Shown here in pieces: positions 11,965 through 22,537 of a stretch of 64,000 nucleotides of DNA. The translations under genes were made by a program, and so were the position numbers. A model generated the notes under the pieces. The model was not told the DNA's origin. It worked only from the letters and a program-made list of their open reading frames with translations, and ran no database searches. How positions within the stretch are numbered: position 1 is the stretch's first letter; each line of letters starts with the position of its first letter. Source of the DNA: Corynespora cassiicola (taxonomy: Eukaryota; Ascomycota; Dothideomycetes; Pleosporales; Corynesporascaceae); contig JAEUWY010000006.1 in the NCBI GenBank assembly GCA_022059125.1, forward strand, positions 1 to 64,000, written 5' to 3'.

Positions 11965-14217
11965 ATGGCTCCGGTGAGTCCATTGCCCTCCAGGCCTTTC
12001 ACTCATCCCCTCCCCCTCCCCCCTTACCACCTTCATCCGTCTCATCCATCTCATCCATCTCGGCCCATCTGGTCACATGCCTATCGCATTCCATCCCCAT
12101 TTTATCGTTACGTGAATCGCACCAAATAGCATCGAAGAACCCATCATGGTCTCTTATCGAGCATGTAGCCTGCAAAATCCTGCCTCTGACCCCGACCCTC
12201 CATGTTAATCTGGACGTCGTCAACATCATATCCGCCGCATCACATTCATGCCCAGTCGAGATTTCATTGCTGATCATGTGATTAGTTCCGCAGTCGAGAT
12301 CGGTCCAACAGATCGGGACGCGGCCAGGTAGAGCATAATGTGCTAGAAGGACTCCCCATCAACCAGTACCGGGAAGTCGAAGTCACCATTGGCCCCAACT
12401 CGACAGACAACAAGCCAGTCGACAAGGATGCTTGGCCCGAACCCCCCATGCCCCGTGATGCCCATTTACTGCCAGAGCACTCGCAGCAGATCCTCCGCGC
12501 TGCACGTTCTGGCCGCGTTTATCAACCCCCGGCCCCTCTAGACGAGGACCGCGACTTGCCCGACGAGGACGAGGAACCCAAGCAGGTACAGCAGGGCTTT
12601 ACCGTGAAGAAATGGGTCAAGGTCGCCCGCCATCTCGAGGAGCCTGAGCCTGAATTCCTCGCCAAGAGGAGGAAAGGTCTTCCATCCCAGTATGCTGTGA
12701 ACGGCCAAGCTGCGACCCAACCCACCCCTATGAGGGAGACCAAGGTCAAGAAGACGGACGCCGAAGGCAACGTCAGTGTCTACAAGGTCCTCGTGCCCGA
12801 AGGTCAGACCGTGGAAGGCGAGGTTCAACCCACCGATGCAGCCGTCATCGAAGCTGCCCCAGCTGCTGCGGCCCCTGGAACGGTCGTTGAAGGAGTCGGC
12901 GTTGTCAACGCAGAAGGTGTTGTCGTTGCCAGTGAAGTTCAGCAAACCCCACCACGGAGAAAGCCTCCGCCGCCTAAGAAGAAGTCGAAGCGTGGTCCTG
13001 GAAGGGGCAAGAAGAAGGTCGTATTTGCCGAGGGTTCAGGCGAGCAGGGCACTCCAGCATCGGCAACTGGCAGTGATATTCTGGCTATTTCTCGCATCAA
13101 AGAAAGTGGCTCGGTGGAGCCTTCCGATGGCGACACACCCATGGCCGACGCTGGAGAAGAAGAGGGTTCTGGCGAGGATGGATCAGATGACGAGGATCGC
13201 GAGGAGGATCGCGAGCATTCTGCTACGCCTGGGCACCCAGATACGCCATTCAAACGTTCGGTCGAACCAACAAGCGCACCACCGCCCGAGCCCAAAAAGG
13301 AACCAGAGACTGAGCCGACCAAACCATTTACAGAGCAGGCCCCTGAACCTGTTCCTGAGCCGGCTGCGCCTGTCTCTGTTTCAGATACCACGTCTGCAGC
13401 GGAGCCTTCAGCTTCCGCACCGACAGACTCTACGACGGCTTTTGATGCTGATGATCCAATGGTAATTGATGACCCGGAGCCATCTGCGCCTCAGGCGCAG
13501 CCAGAGGCCAAGTCGACATCTGGTCGTGACCCATCGAGTTCGCCTGAAATGCCGCTATCGGCAATGTCACACAGCAGGCAAAATTCACTCAACCAGATTC
13601 CGACTATTCCACCCCTCGAGCCAGCGGTCGACGAACCCCCTGCGCCTGAAGCCGTTGTTCCAGAAGTTGCTGAACCGGAGCCCGTTTCCGAACCTGCTCA
13701 ATCACCAAAGGAGCCTACTCCCCTTGAGCTAGTCTCTGAGCCAGTAGTTGAGCCCGCATCCGAAAAATCGACTGAACCGGAGGCCGAGCCCCCTGCCGAA
13801 CCAGCTGCCGAACCAGCTGTGGAACCAGCTGTGGAACCAGTTGTTGAGCCAGCTGCAGAGCCCCCTGCGGAGCCCCCTGCAGAGCCGGTAGCCGAGCCGG
13901 TAGCTGAGCCTACTGTTGAGCCTGTGGTTGAATCTGCGCCCAAACCGGAAACTAAGCCCTCTCCCGAAGCGATCGTTGAGCCTGCTTCAGTACCTGCTAC
14001 CGAGGATGCCCCCGTGCCAGAACCAGAACCTGCCACAGAACCTGCCTCAGAGCAGGCCCCCGAGTCCATTCCTGAACCTGCCCCCGAACCACCAACCGAT
14101 CCAACCGATACTCCCAAGACTGAAGAGGCTTCTGCTTCTGCAGATGTAGAGATGGACCTGCTGGGAAGCCTTGAGAGGCAGCTTGAGAAAGACAGTGAGA
14201 CTTATGCAGGCTCATAG
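11965..14217 (+). CDS. Acidic, Pro/Glu-repeat protein of unknown function
   Basis: Function not recognised. The long open frame has no in-frame ATG near its start: the codon at 12340 is GTG and the frame is open back to an acceptor at 12285. The best model joins a three-codon exon (11965-11973, ATG GCT CCG) through a 312-bp GTGAGT...TTAG intron to 12286-14217, giving 646 residues starting MAPFRSRDRSNRSGRG. Visible parts: an ordered N-terminal segment (residues ~20-130, with FTVKKWVKVARHLEEPEPE); a basic block PPRRKPPPPKKKSKRGPGRG, suggesting nuclear localisation; an acidic run EDGSDDEDREEDREH; then a long tail of EPA/EPV-type repeats encoded about 13620-14110. The basic/acidic layout suggests a chromatin-associated protein, which is only inference. 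The first exon is the least certain part. Confidence 0.7.
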
Positions 14218-15064
14218 TTACGTTCCTGTTCTTTGGCCAAACTGCACTTATCAAACCCTGCACCCGGGATATTGACACGTTTAAGATATCTTGGATTGGA
14301 CATGGCTTGGTTTCGCGAAAGCCATCGAGATGAAGACTTAGGTGGCAGTGAAATGGAATCATCCTGAAAAAAATGTGGGTTGTACAGTTTGCGCTCTGTC
14401 TCCCTTTTTTGCCCGTAAATCGCGTTGGATATGCGGTTATTTTCCTTACTATGGGTTTGCGCGTTGCGGAGTTACAGCCAAGGACGGAAGGAGGGTTGGG
14501 GGCGGGGGGATGTGTATTATGTGTAGGATAGATATCACAAAACCTATATTTTTTTCTTGAAAGGTGTGTCTGAATGGCCTTGAACTATGGTGTTATGGCG
14601 AAAGGATGTAGGAAGCAGCTGATTTAAAGACTAGACAAGTGTTGGTTACTGCTGCGCTTTACGTATCTGGTGCATAGCAAGAAACAGCTCGAAAAAAATG
14701 GTGTCTAGGGTATCCCACATTCACATCCGATGCTACACGCCATCCGATGCAGTTTACGCGACCAAAAAGAATCCAAAGCATGCCTCGACATCATTTTCCT
14801 AGTCCTCGGATCCTTCCTTGTGCGCGTCTAGATTCTTTTCCTTCTCCCTCGCCCTAGAAAGGAAACCGTTCAGTCACACCCTCCGCCCAACAAAATCCCC
14901 CCAAAAAGAATAAGGGCCCGGATCCGGGATGCCACACCATGCCGCAGGGATGCCATCTTTCCGCTCATTGCCTCTTTTCGCGTTCCGGAGGGAAATCCCA
15001 AGAACCAGACCGCGGGCGAAGGGAATGCGAGAATAGTGATTGATTTCCGCGCCGTGGCGAGAAA
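14218..15064. other. Intergenic, convergent 3' regions
   Basis: Downstream of the Pro/Glu-repeat gene. Short A- and T-rich runs are present; no ORF with protein-like features. Confidence 0.5.
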
Positions 15065-15460
15065 TCAGGTAGAACCCTTCTCCTCCCCCGTCGCTTCATT
15101 CATTTCCGTAGTATCAGGCTTCGTGGCTCCGCCTCCGCTGCCGCTGCCGCCGCCGCCGCCGCCGCCGCTGCCATCTCCGCCCGCACCGCTCTCCGCCTTG
15201 CCCTCCGAAAGCCAGGATTCCAGCGTGCGCGGGCTGCACGGGTCGAAGGTGCAGAGCGTGTGCCACTGCAGGAGCGTGCGGCTGGTAGTCATGTCCCGAG
15301 GGGGGCGTGGGGGCCAGTGGAGGGGGTTTTGGGCGGAAGTTGAGGAGGGGGAGAGGGAGGTGGTTCGGATGTGGCCGGGGGATGAGGCGTAGACGGAGGG
15401 GGGTTGGATCATGAGGAGTTGGGATCGGATGGGGAGGTGGATGCGGGTTGGCTTGAACAT
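15065..15460 (-). CDS. Possible small hypothetical protein (doubtful)
   Basis: A 131-codon ORF with a basic, hydroxylated N terminus (MFKPTRIHLPIRSQLL) that resembles a mitochondrial presequence. A middle segment carries LLQWHTLCTFDPCSPRTLESWL with two Cys, and a Gly/Ser-rich tail follows. A 118-codon ORF lies on the opposite strand over the same bases, and the Gly run comes from a simple GCC/CGG repeat, so chance is a real alternative. No intron is needed. The presequence-like start and the non-repetitive middle are the only arguments for it. Confidence 0.3.
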   Translation of the reverse strand: MFKPTRIHLPIRSQLLMIQPPSVYASSPGHIRTTSLSPSSTSAQNPLHWPPRPPRDMTTSRTLLQWHTLCTFDPCSPRTLESWLSEGKAESGAGGDGSGGGGGGGSGSGGGATKPDTTEMNEATGEEKGST

Positions 15461-16379
15461 TTTTTGCTAATTTGTTCTTCGGAGTCTTGATGGTTGGTAT
15501 TCCGTAGCCTTCGTGGTGTTTGCTTTTCCTTCAGGTGCGAGTGTGCCGGTGTTGAGGTAGTTGGCTTGAGTGTTGTCAGGATTTGTCTTCTGCCTCGTTG
15601 AATCTGGTGAAGTGATGATTCTTTGTGTAGGAGATGCATGATTTCTTTTATCATACTCATAAATTATTAGGTAGAGTTAAAATTGGCCAGTTTCCCAACC
15701 TTCTTTGCCGTGTATCAACACTTCGCTTGTTGAGACGTATGATTCTTCACAGTTCCAGAGTACAGAGTGATTAAACTCAACAAAGCATACAAATGAAATA
15801 GAAATATATTCTTCATAGCGCGTTTTCATTTCCAATAAACTTTACTGAGTTTCTCCCTAGTTTTATAGAGCAAGTCTTGAATGCTAAGGTAGTGGCAGCC
15901 AATTCACCCCAACAGTTTTAAAAAAAACCTCCATCTATCGAACGTTACAGCTTCGAAAGAGTTCAATTTTATAAATTCGAGTAAGCCACTAATATTATTC
16001 ACAAGCAACATAAATGCGAACAGCATAAGACTTGGCAGTTTCTCATGTACGCAAGTATTGCCCGTTGCTTAATCTCCCCTGATTTTACGCGAAATCTAGC
16101 GAAGCCGTTACCAGGCAAACATAATACGAACCAAATATAACTCTAATATTGCGGTTTTATACACATGACCAAATTCGAGGCAACTAGGCGACGAAGTAGC
16201 AAGGATGCTGTTGATTTGTCCAATTGTAGCACCGCACATCTGCAAGTGTCCACGACTAACATCTCAGCATGCATGCGGTGCGCCCCGCTTCAGCTTATCT
16301 TCACAGCCTTTCCACACCATACTCTCTATCCCCTTCTTCTCTCTCCTCCGATACTTCTCACGTTGATAAAACCTTCGTC
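15461..16379. other. AT-rich intergenic block
   Basis: About 900 bp without a gene, clearly AT-rich between 15660 and 16160 compared with the GC-rich flank at 14.8-15.4 kb. It contains the promoter of the HeLo-like gene. No open frame or intact repeat was recognised; it could be a decayed repeat, but this cannot be shown here. Confidence 0.5.
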
Positions 16380-19300
16380 ATGGCGGAAATAGCCGGCAGC
16401 ATCGTCGGAATCATCTCGCTCTCCATCCAACTTTACGACAAACTCAATAAATATGCGAATGGCGTCAAAGACGCAAAAGACAAGGCTGAACAGATTACAG
16501 ATGAGCTGGACAGGTTTTCTGATCTTCTCGAGGAGCTTGAGGTCATCATTAACAACTTGGATCCTACAGCACGTGTTAATTCCACGCGAATTGGCATAAC
16601 CGCTTGTGCAGATGCCATTGACAAGGTGAAGGAAAAGCTACACGGAAAAACACCCAGCGGTCGATCAAAGACACCCATCAAGCTCAAGAGTCTGTTGAAG
16701 CGACTAGCATTTCCGTTCAGGGAGTCCGATATCAATTACTGGAAAGATACCTTGAACAGCATCCAGCTAAACTTATTGACAGCGCTCAATGCTCTTGGAA
16801 TGTACGTATACATAGGAAACACATGTTTACTTAACATCTAATCCCGGTATAGTGATCAGTTTAGGCGCGACCATGAGAGCCTAAGGGAACAAATACGCCG
16901 CCAGTCGTTTCTGAACCAGTCGACTATCCAATCAGTTGCACACTCACAGCACATCAACCATCAAACCACCAGTTCTCAAATTTCAGAGCACATGAACGTG
17001 ACACAACGTAGTTCCGACCAAACTAGCCAGAAATTAGACCAGCTGCAAAACGAAATATCAAATCTTCAAGGAAACTTCAGCCTTGTCGCGGTAAACGCCA
17101 CTCGACAAAGCGGCCATGAAATGATTCTAGCTTCTCTCAGCCGCATGGTAGGTTCTACCAGTATCTTTGAAAAAGCAGAGCTCACTCGTTTCGCTTATAG
17201 GAAGCCAAACTCAACATCCTTACGCCCGAATCCGTATCTCCGGCCGAAATCGACGCAGATCGCACAGACCTTCAGAAGATCGGTCGCAATATCCAGAGAT
17301 CAAGTGGTAGACAGCCCAAGAGCATGCGGAAAAATATTTCATGCACCTGTCGCGGTCAAACCACCGTGACGAAATTCCTCCAATGGCCTTTTTCGGTCGT
17401 TCGAGCTCGAACATCTTCCCACGAGCGCCAATGTCGATTTTGGCTGCCAGATGATGTGTCCTCCAAGATAGATGTCAAGTTTTCGATTTGTAGCGTACTT
17501 TTGGGCAGAAAGATGAGAGTTGCCCTCGCCTTGTTGCACGAAGGTGGCGGGTACTCTGTTCAGCCAAGTCTAATATGTCATCGTGTAGTCAAAACCTCAC
17601 CAGCATTTGAGTATATAGAATCACTCCACGATGACAATAACTGGGTTGGGGAGGATGCATATAAGACTCTATATCGAATTTTCCAAGCGGGAGAAGCATC
17701 GCAGTATGATCGGACGCCAAACGGACGAACATTATTGCATGTAAGTAATCCCGGGAGATTAGATATATGCCCACCACTAAAACCTTCCCAGCATATGAGC
17801 TGGAAGATATGTAGCTCTGTCTCTAGAAAAGATATTTCTAAATGGAACTTTCTATTGGCTCATATACTTCCTATATGTAAGAAGGTAGCTTTTGAGCGAG
17901 ACGAGAAAGGACTGTAAGCAAAACAGCCATTCATAGTTATTTGTGTCTTTCAAGGCGAGTCAGGTTAACTCAAATGACTGACTGTATTATAGCACCTGTT
18001 GTGAATATCTTTTCCTTTTTTCTACAGCCGGCAATACGATCTTAGTAACGATGCTCAATTACGGCCTTCAGTTGAGCAACTCAATGACTGACCTGTCCTT
18101 CCATAAAAACGATGACGTGGTCGAAATCAATTTCAAAAATTTCGATGATCCATTCGATGGCATAGACAAAGTCACCGAATCCGTACTTTACAGGTCAGAG
18201 GAAGGTCTGGAGAGATCACTTCTAGAAACTCCCAATGAAGATCTTGGAGAAGTCCCGTTTATTTCCCTTTTGGAATTTTCATCTCTGAGTGGCTGGGTCG
18301 AGGGGTGTGCGAAGCTTGTATCGATTGGGGCATTCGAAAATATGAAAAAGAACCAGACATCTAGAGCGCGTGAACTCCTGAGATATGCTATTGATTCGGG
18401 AAACGTTCAAATGGTTTGCTTCTGGTTGGGTGTCAGAGAAAATGTCGACCAGAACGCACTGAATATGATTGGAAACCCCCAAGATGCTCTACAATTCGCG
18501 CATGATCTGTATGGCGATTCGGAAATGTTTCAAGCAGTTCTCGACTACATCATTCACTGGAGGCTCCAACTACGACACCTCGCTGATTCTGAATCGATCA
18601 AATTCCACCACGATGAGACGAAGAAGCTCTTCGACTTCAATGTCGAGTATGTCATGAATTTGTTGATTGAAAATGGAAATTCACTTCCTCTGCCAATGAA
18701 GTTCCTTCAGCAAAACATTTTTGGTAGTCTTTCGGGAGGAATAACGATTGGCTACCTGGATTCTATATACAAAGCTGGATTCCTAATAAGACGCACTTCT
18801 GATGAGATAGGTGAGAGCAGAGAGTGCTCAGCTTTCATGTCTCTTATGACGAACAGAAATCTCTCTTATGGTTATAATCATCCACATTGGACAGAATATC
18901 TTACATGGTTTAAGAGTAAACAATTCGACTTTAGTACAAAATGGCCAGGTTCGACCACAAACATATTTCATTGTATAGGCTGGAAATACGGCAACGAACT
19001 CGTCAATACATATTACTGTCCGAAGACTTTGAAAATGTCTGTCTCAGAATACGGGTCTTCGTTTGTCAGAGATGACCGAGATGCCTGCATATGCGGATGT
19101 AGCAAGTCCGGATGTGTAGCATTCACATGCTTTTGGAAAGAATCTACTGGTAACTGGCATACCCGTCCCCCATGGATCAAGCCCACCACCATATACGAAA
19201 ATTGGGCCTATCAGCCTCTGGAAGGCCGATGTGAAGATTATTACAAGAAGTTTGGAGGATTCGTAAGATTCATATTGTTCTTTCCGCATCAACTGTCAAA

Positions 19301-19799
19301 GTTATTCGGATGTCGTTGGATCATCACAGAGTCCATCCGCCTGGTCCTTTTTTCCATCCTGGGGTTGCAGCACACATGTTGTGATATCAACAGAATCGGG
19401 CACCATAGCGGTCCAGACTTGAGCAAACAGCCTTCTCCCCGCCATTCAGCAAAAGTAACTGGAAGAATCAAGCAAGAAGATGCACATTTGCTCTCTCTAC
19501 TAGAAAATTTAATAAAGAGATTTGATGCTGAATACGATGCATTTGACGGGGATTTCTACTCCTTTGTCTTCGATCATTTGATTCCTGAGATGAAGAAAGT
19601 CCTACGGAAAGAAAAGCAAGTGGACAAGGCTTTGCACGGAGAAGCAAGGAGAAACATGGGAGTAGTAATGGAGGAACAAGGAAACGATGAAGAGGAGAGT
19701 GCGGAGAGCGACTACGAGAGCTCTGAAGAGTGGGTTACTGAAGATGAAGACGATGAAGAACAAAATGGAGGTGAATCTGGAAAGACATACTCTCGCTGA
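16380..19799 (+). CDS. HeLo-like N-terminal domain protein with C-terminal Cys motif
   Basis: Large accessory fungal protein of unknown role. Five exons (16380-16801, 16853-17147, 17201-17740, 17792-17913, 17993-19799) join in frame to 1061 residues. Residues 1-140 (AGSIVGIISLSIQLYDKLN..., TDELDRFSDLLEELE) look like the helical N-terminal domain that fungal STAND/NLR-type proteins carry (HeLo-like family). A Gln/Ser-rich coiled linker (QTSQKLDQLQNEISNLQ) follows. The middle has degenerate helical pairs that may be worn ankyrin repeats (GRTLLH, RELLRYAIDSGNVQMVCFWL). Near residue 820 is a tight Cys cluster, CICGCSKSGCVAFTCFWK, and the C terminus is highly acidic. No P-loop or NACHT domain is present. 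GC content is below that of nearby housekeeping genes. Intron 3 is 51 bp and in frame, so its retention would also leave an open frame. Confidence 0.75.
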
Positions 19800-20897
19800 T
19801 TCTCAACCTATAGACAATACCCTGGATGATAAAAGAAAATATTTGAATAAGATGATTAAATGTATGCGCATCTGTGATTTCGCTTGGCCTTCATGTGGAT
19901 CCACGGGAATTTTTTGGGCGGATAAGCAGGACCAAGGGCCTAGGCCTACTCGACATCACGAGTCGGTCGTGCCGAGGACCTGGACAGGACTATCATTTCT
20001 TCTCAGGAGTATGTGGAGTCATGCACAACCTCAAATTTCCTGTGTCTTCCGTTTATTTTCTTCTCCTTGATCGTGATCTCACAGTGGCATCATCACTCGA
20101 GGAGCCATTTCAATTCTAACTGTTTGTTTGGCCCTCTAACGAAGCTAACACTCGAGAAGACTCCATCGCGAGCCGATATTTTGTGGTCGCAATTCTGTAA
20201 GGAAACTAGCACAGCCAGCCAAAATGAATGCGGGGTATCGCTAGTCCTAGTAACCAAGTAGAACTCGGCGAGGCCAGACACAGAGTTACGAAAGATGCCA
20301 GTGGGATCTCAAGGCTCCATTCCCGAAAAGGCGCCGATGCAGGGGCATATCAATCCTCTTTTGGTGTAGAGCAAGCCACGAACATCAGGATCCGTCCCTT
20401 TGCGGCTGAGATGAACTAAAAGAGGAAAACGTCGACGCACGCCTCTTCCGTGGCAGCACGCCACGTGCACCATGAATGCAGCCTCGTCGCTCATCGCCGG
20501 GCTGAAAGAGTAAATACGGGCAGACCCTTGTTGCTCTCGTTCTCTGAGGGTCCATAGACCGCAAGCCAGATCTGCAAAATGCATGGATGAATGCCTACCT
20601 CCGCGGTCAATTCTGTTCATCCCCCGGTTTAGTTTCTGGGTATTCGATGTGGCTGATCTGAAAGGCAAAATTTCATCGCTACACCTTGTCATATTCAGAG
20701 CGCAGTGCTTGCGGACGGTGCCTCCGTTGTGAGCGCGACTTCACCAAGACATGCATCAACTCATCTAGACTCAGTAGAAGAGATCTAGACTCGGGTTCTT
20801 CTTTGGATCTCTGAGGATCTCCACCTCGGCCTGACTATAAAGTGACCCGCCCTGAGTTGGTAGTCTGCAATTCACAGCTTCGCCCATCGCTCACACA
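19800..20897. other. Intergenic with adhesin promoter
   Basis: 1.1 kb with no supportable gene; small ORFs overlap on both strands. Its right end carries the TATA element of the adhesin gene. Confidence 0.5.
20836..20842 (+). promoter_or_regulatory. TATA box of the GLEYA adhesin gene
   Basis: The sequence CTATAAAGT lies 56-62 bp upstream of the ATG at 20898, a spacing compatible with a short leader. It suits an inducible cell-wall gene. Assigned by consensus and position only. Confidence 0.5.
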
Positions 20898-22338
20898 ATG
20901 CGCTTCTCGAGTTCGGTTTCTCTCCTACTCCCGGCTGCCGTCTCTGCGTCACCTGTGGTTGACAGGAAACTTTTGGATACTCTCTTCTGCAAAGTCAATA
21001 ATATTGTAATCACGGCTCTTGCGAAAGATGCTGCTGCGACGACCTATTGTTCCAGTTACCTTTCGATACCGACATCTACCATGTAAGAACATCCTCTTTG
21101 ATTGTTTCTCGATCTCTCCTGACACCATCAGCTCTATTACTGTAACGGAAACGCCTTCAAGTGTTTACAGCACCATTCCTGTAACTGTGACTGGCCCAGC
21201 GGCTACCACAACAGAGACGCAGACTTATACTACGACCATCGATGTGACTACAACAATCACTGAAGTCCAGGTGAGTAAAAGTCCTATTGTTTCATAGTTT
21301 GCGCAATCCTGACTGCAAAAGGCCGAGTATACTACAACAACATTGACGTCTTCCACTTCGACCATCACTTGCTTGAACAGTGCATACACCTACACGCCAC
21401 CTGTGGGCGTAGTGCCCGCTCCCGCAGCTCAGGAGCCTGAGAAGCGAGGTATCCCAGTGAAGAAACCCACATACCTTCCCAAAAACTGGAACTCGGTCTA
21501 CGTCTCAAGCGCATGCTCCTGCTTGGCCATCCCCACGCCATCGACGACAAAGACGGCAACGCAAACCTTAGCGCCAGGAACCATCACCGTGCACACCACC
21601 GACGTCCTAACTCCCACAAGCACCGTGTAAGTATCACAACCCCCATGTCCAATCCCAAACTAACCATTCCCCCCCAGCACCGAAGTCACAATCTCAACTT
21701 CCACAAACACCCTCACCGAAACCACAACCTCGACCTCCACCTCCACCATAACCGCCTTCGCCACGGCAACAACCCTCCGCTCCAACGGCGTCGACTACCG
21801 CAAATACACGCACCCCTACGACGCCAACCTCGCAAACAGCGGCTTCACATCCACCTTGTTCAAATCCCTGGCCCCGGACTTCTCAGGCGTGCTCTCGCGC
21901 CTCAGCTTCGCGACGCCAAACTGGCCCAACGGAAACACGCGCCTCCAGCTCGACGACCGGGGCTCGCCCTTCGATTCCGAGCAGGCCGCCATCCTGATCC
22001 AGGGCTTCTTCATCGCGCGCGAGACGGGGACGTATACGTTCGAGTCGTCGGCCGAGGTGGTGGACAATTGGGCGTATCTGTGGGTGGGCGATGCGGCGCA
22101 TGAGGGGTGGGACGACGGGAATGCGGCGTTTAGGTCGAGTAGGACGGGGGCGCCGTACGTGACGGGGGTGTATAGCTTCTTCATGAATGCCGGGGATGCG
22201 GTGCCGGTGTCGTACCTGTGGGCGAATGGTGGGGGCGTGGGGCAGAGTCTTTTGAGGCTGTATACGCCTTGGGGGGAGGTTTTTGAGGATCATGATGGGT
22301 TTTTTATCAGGGCGTGTAGTGCGGAGGTTTTTCCTTAG
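20898..22338 (+). CDS. Secreted GLEYA/PA14-like adhesin domain protein
   Basis: Cell-surface or secreted lectin-like protein. Four exons (20898-21082, 21132-21270, 21322-21626, 21678-22338) give 429 residues; introns are 49-51 bp. A signal peptide is clear (MRFSSSVSLLLPAAVSA, cut near residue 17). Residues ~60-240 are Ser/Thr-rich (repeats such as TTTETQTYTTTIDVTTTITE), a likely O-mannosylated stalk, with a conserved Cys pair (SACSCLAIP). The C-terminal ~180 residues form a beta-rich GLEYA-type domain: DDRGSPFDSEQAAILIQGFF, TGTYTFESSAEVVDNWAYLW, GVYSFFMNAGDAVPVSYLW. The pentapeptide GLEYA itself is absent. No GPI-anchor signal is visible, since the chain ends ACSAEVFP. It could be a substrate of the Pmt1 encoded upstream, by family logic only. 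Confidence 0.85.
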
Positions 22339-22537
22339 TCGGATCTGGGCACATGCTGATTGTGAGTAACGACATGTGCTTGATTCTAGTCGTTAGCATC
22401 TAATGATATCACGAAACTCATTTTGACAATAAGACAAGCGGGTAGAGTTGCAGATGCGACATCTGAGAAACTTTTTTATTCGTAATTAAAATTTATCTTC
22501 ATCCTTTACATTTTCGTACGTCAGGGTCATACTACAT

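Noticed and set aside
15036..15392. 118-codon plus-strand ORF with a poly-Pro run
   Set aside because: The Pro run comes from a GCC/CCG simple repeat and the frame has no other feature; the minus-strand ORF is only marginally better.
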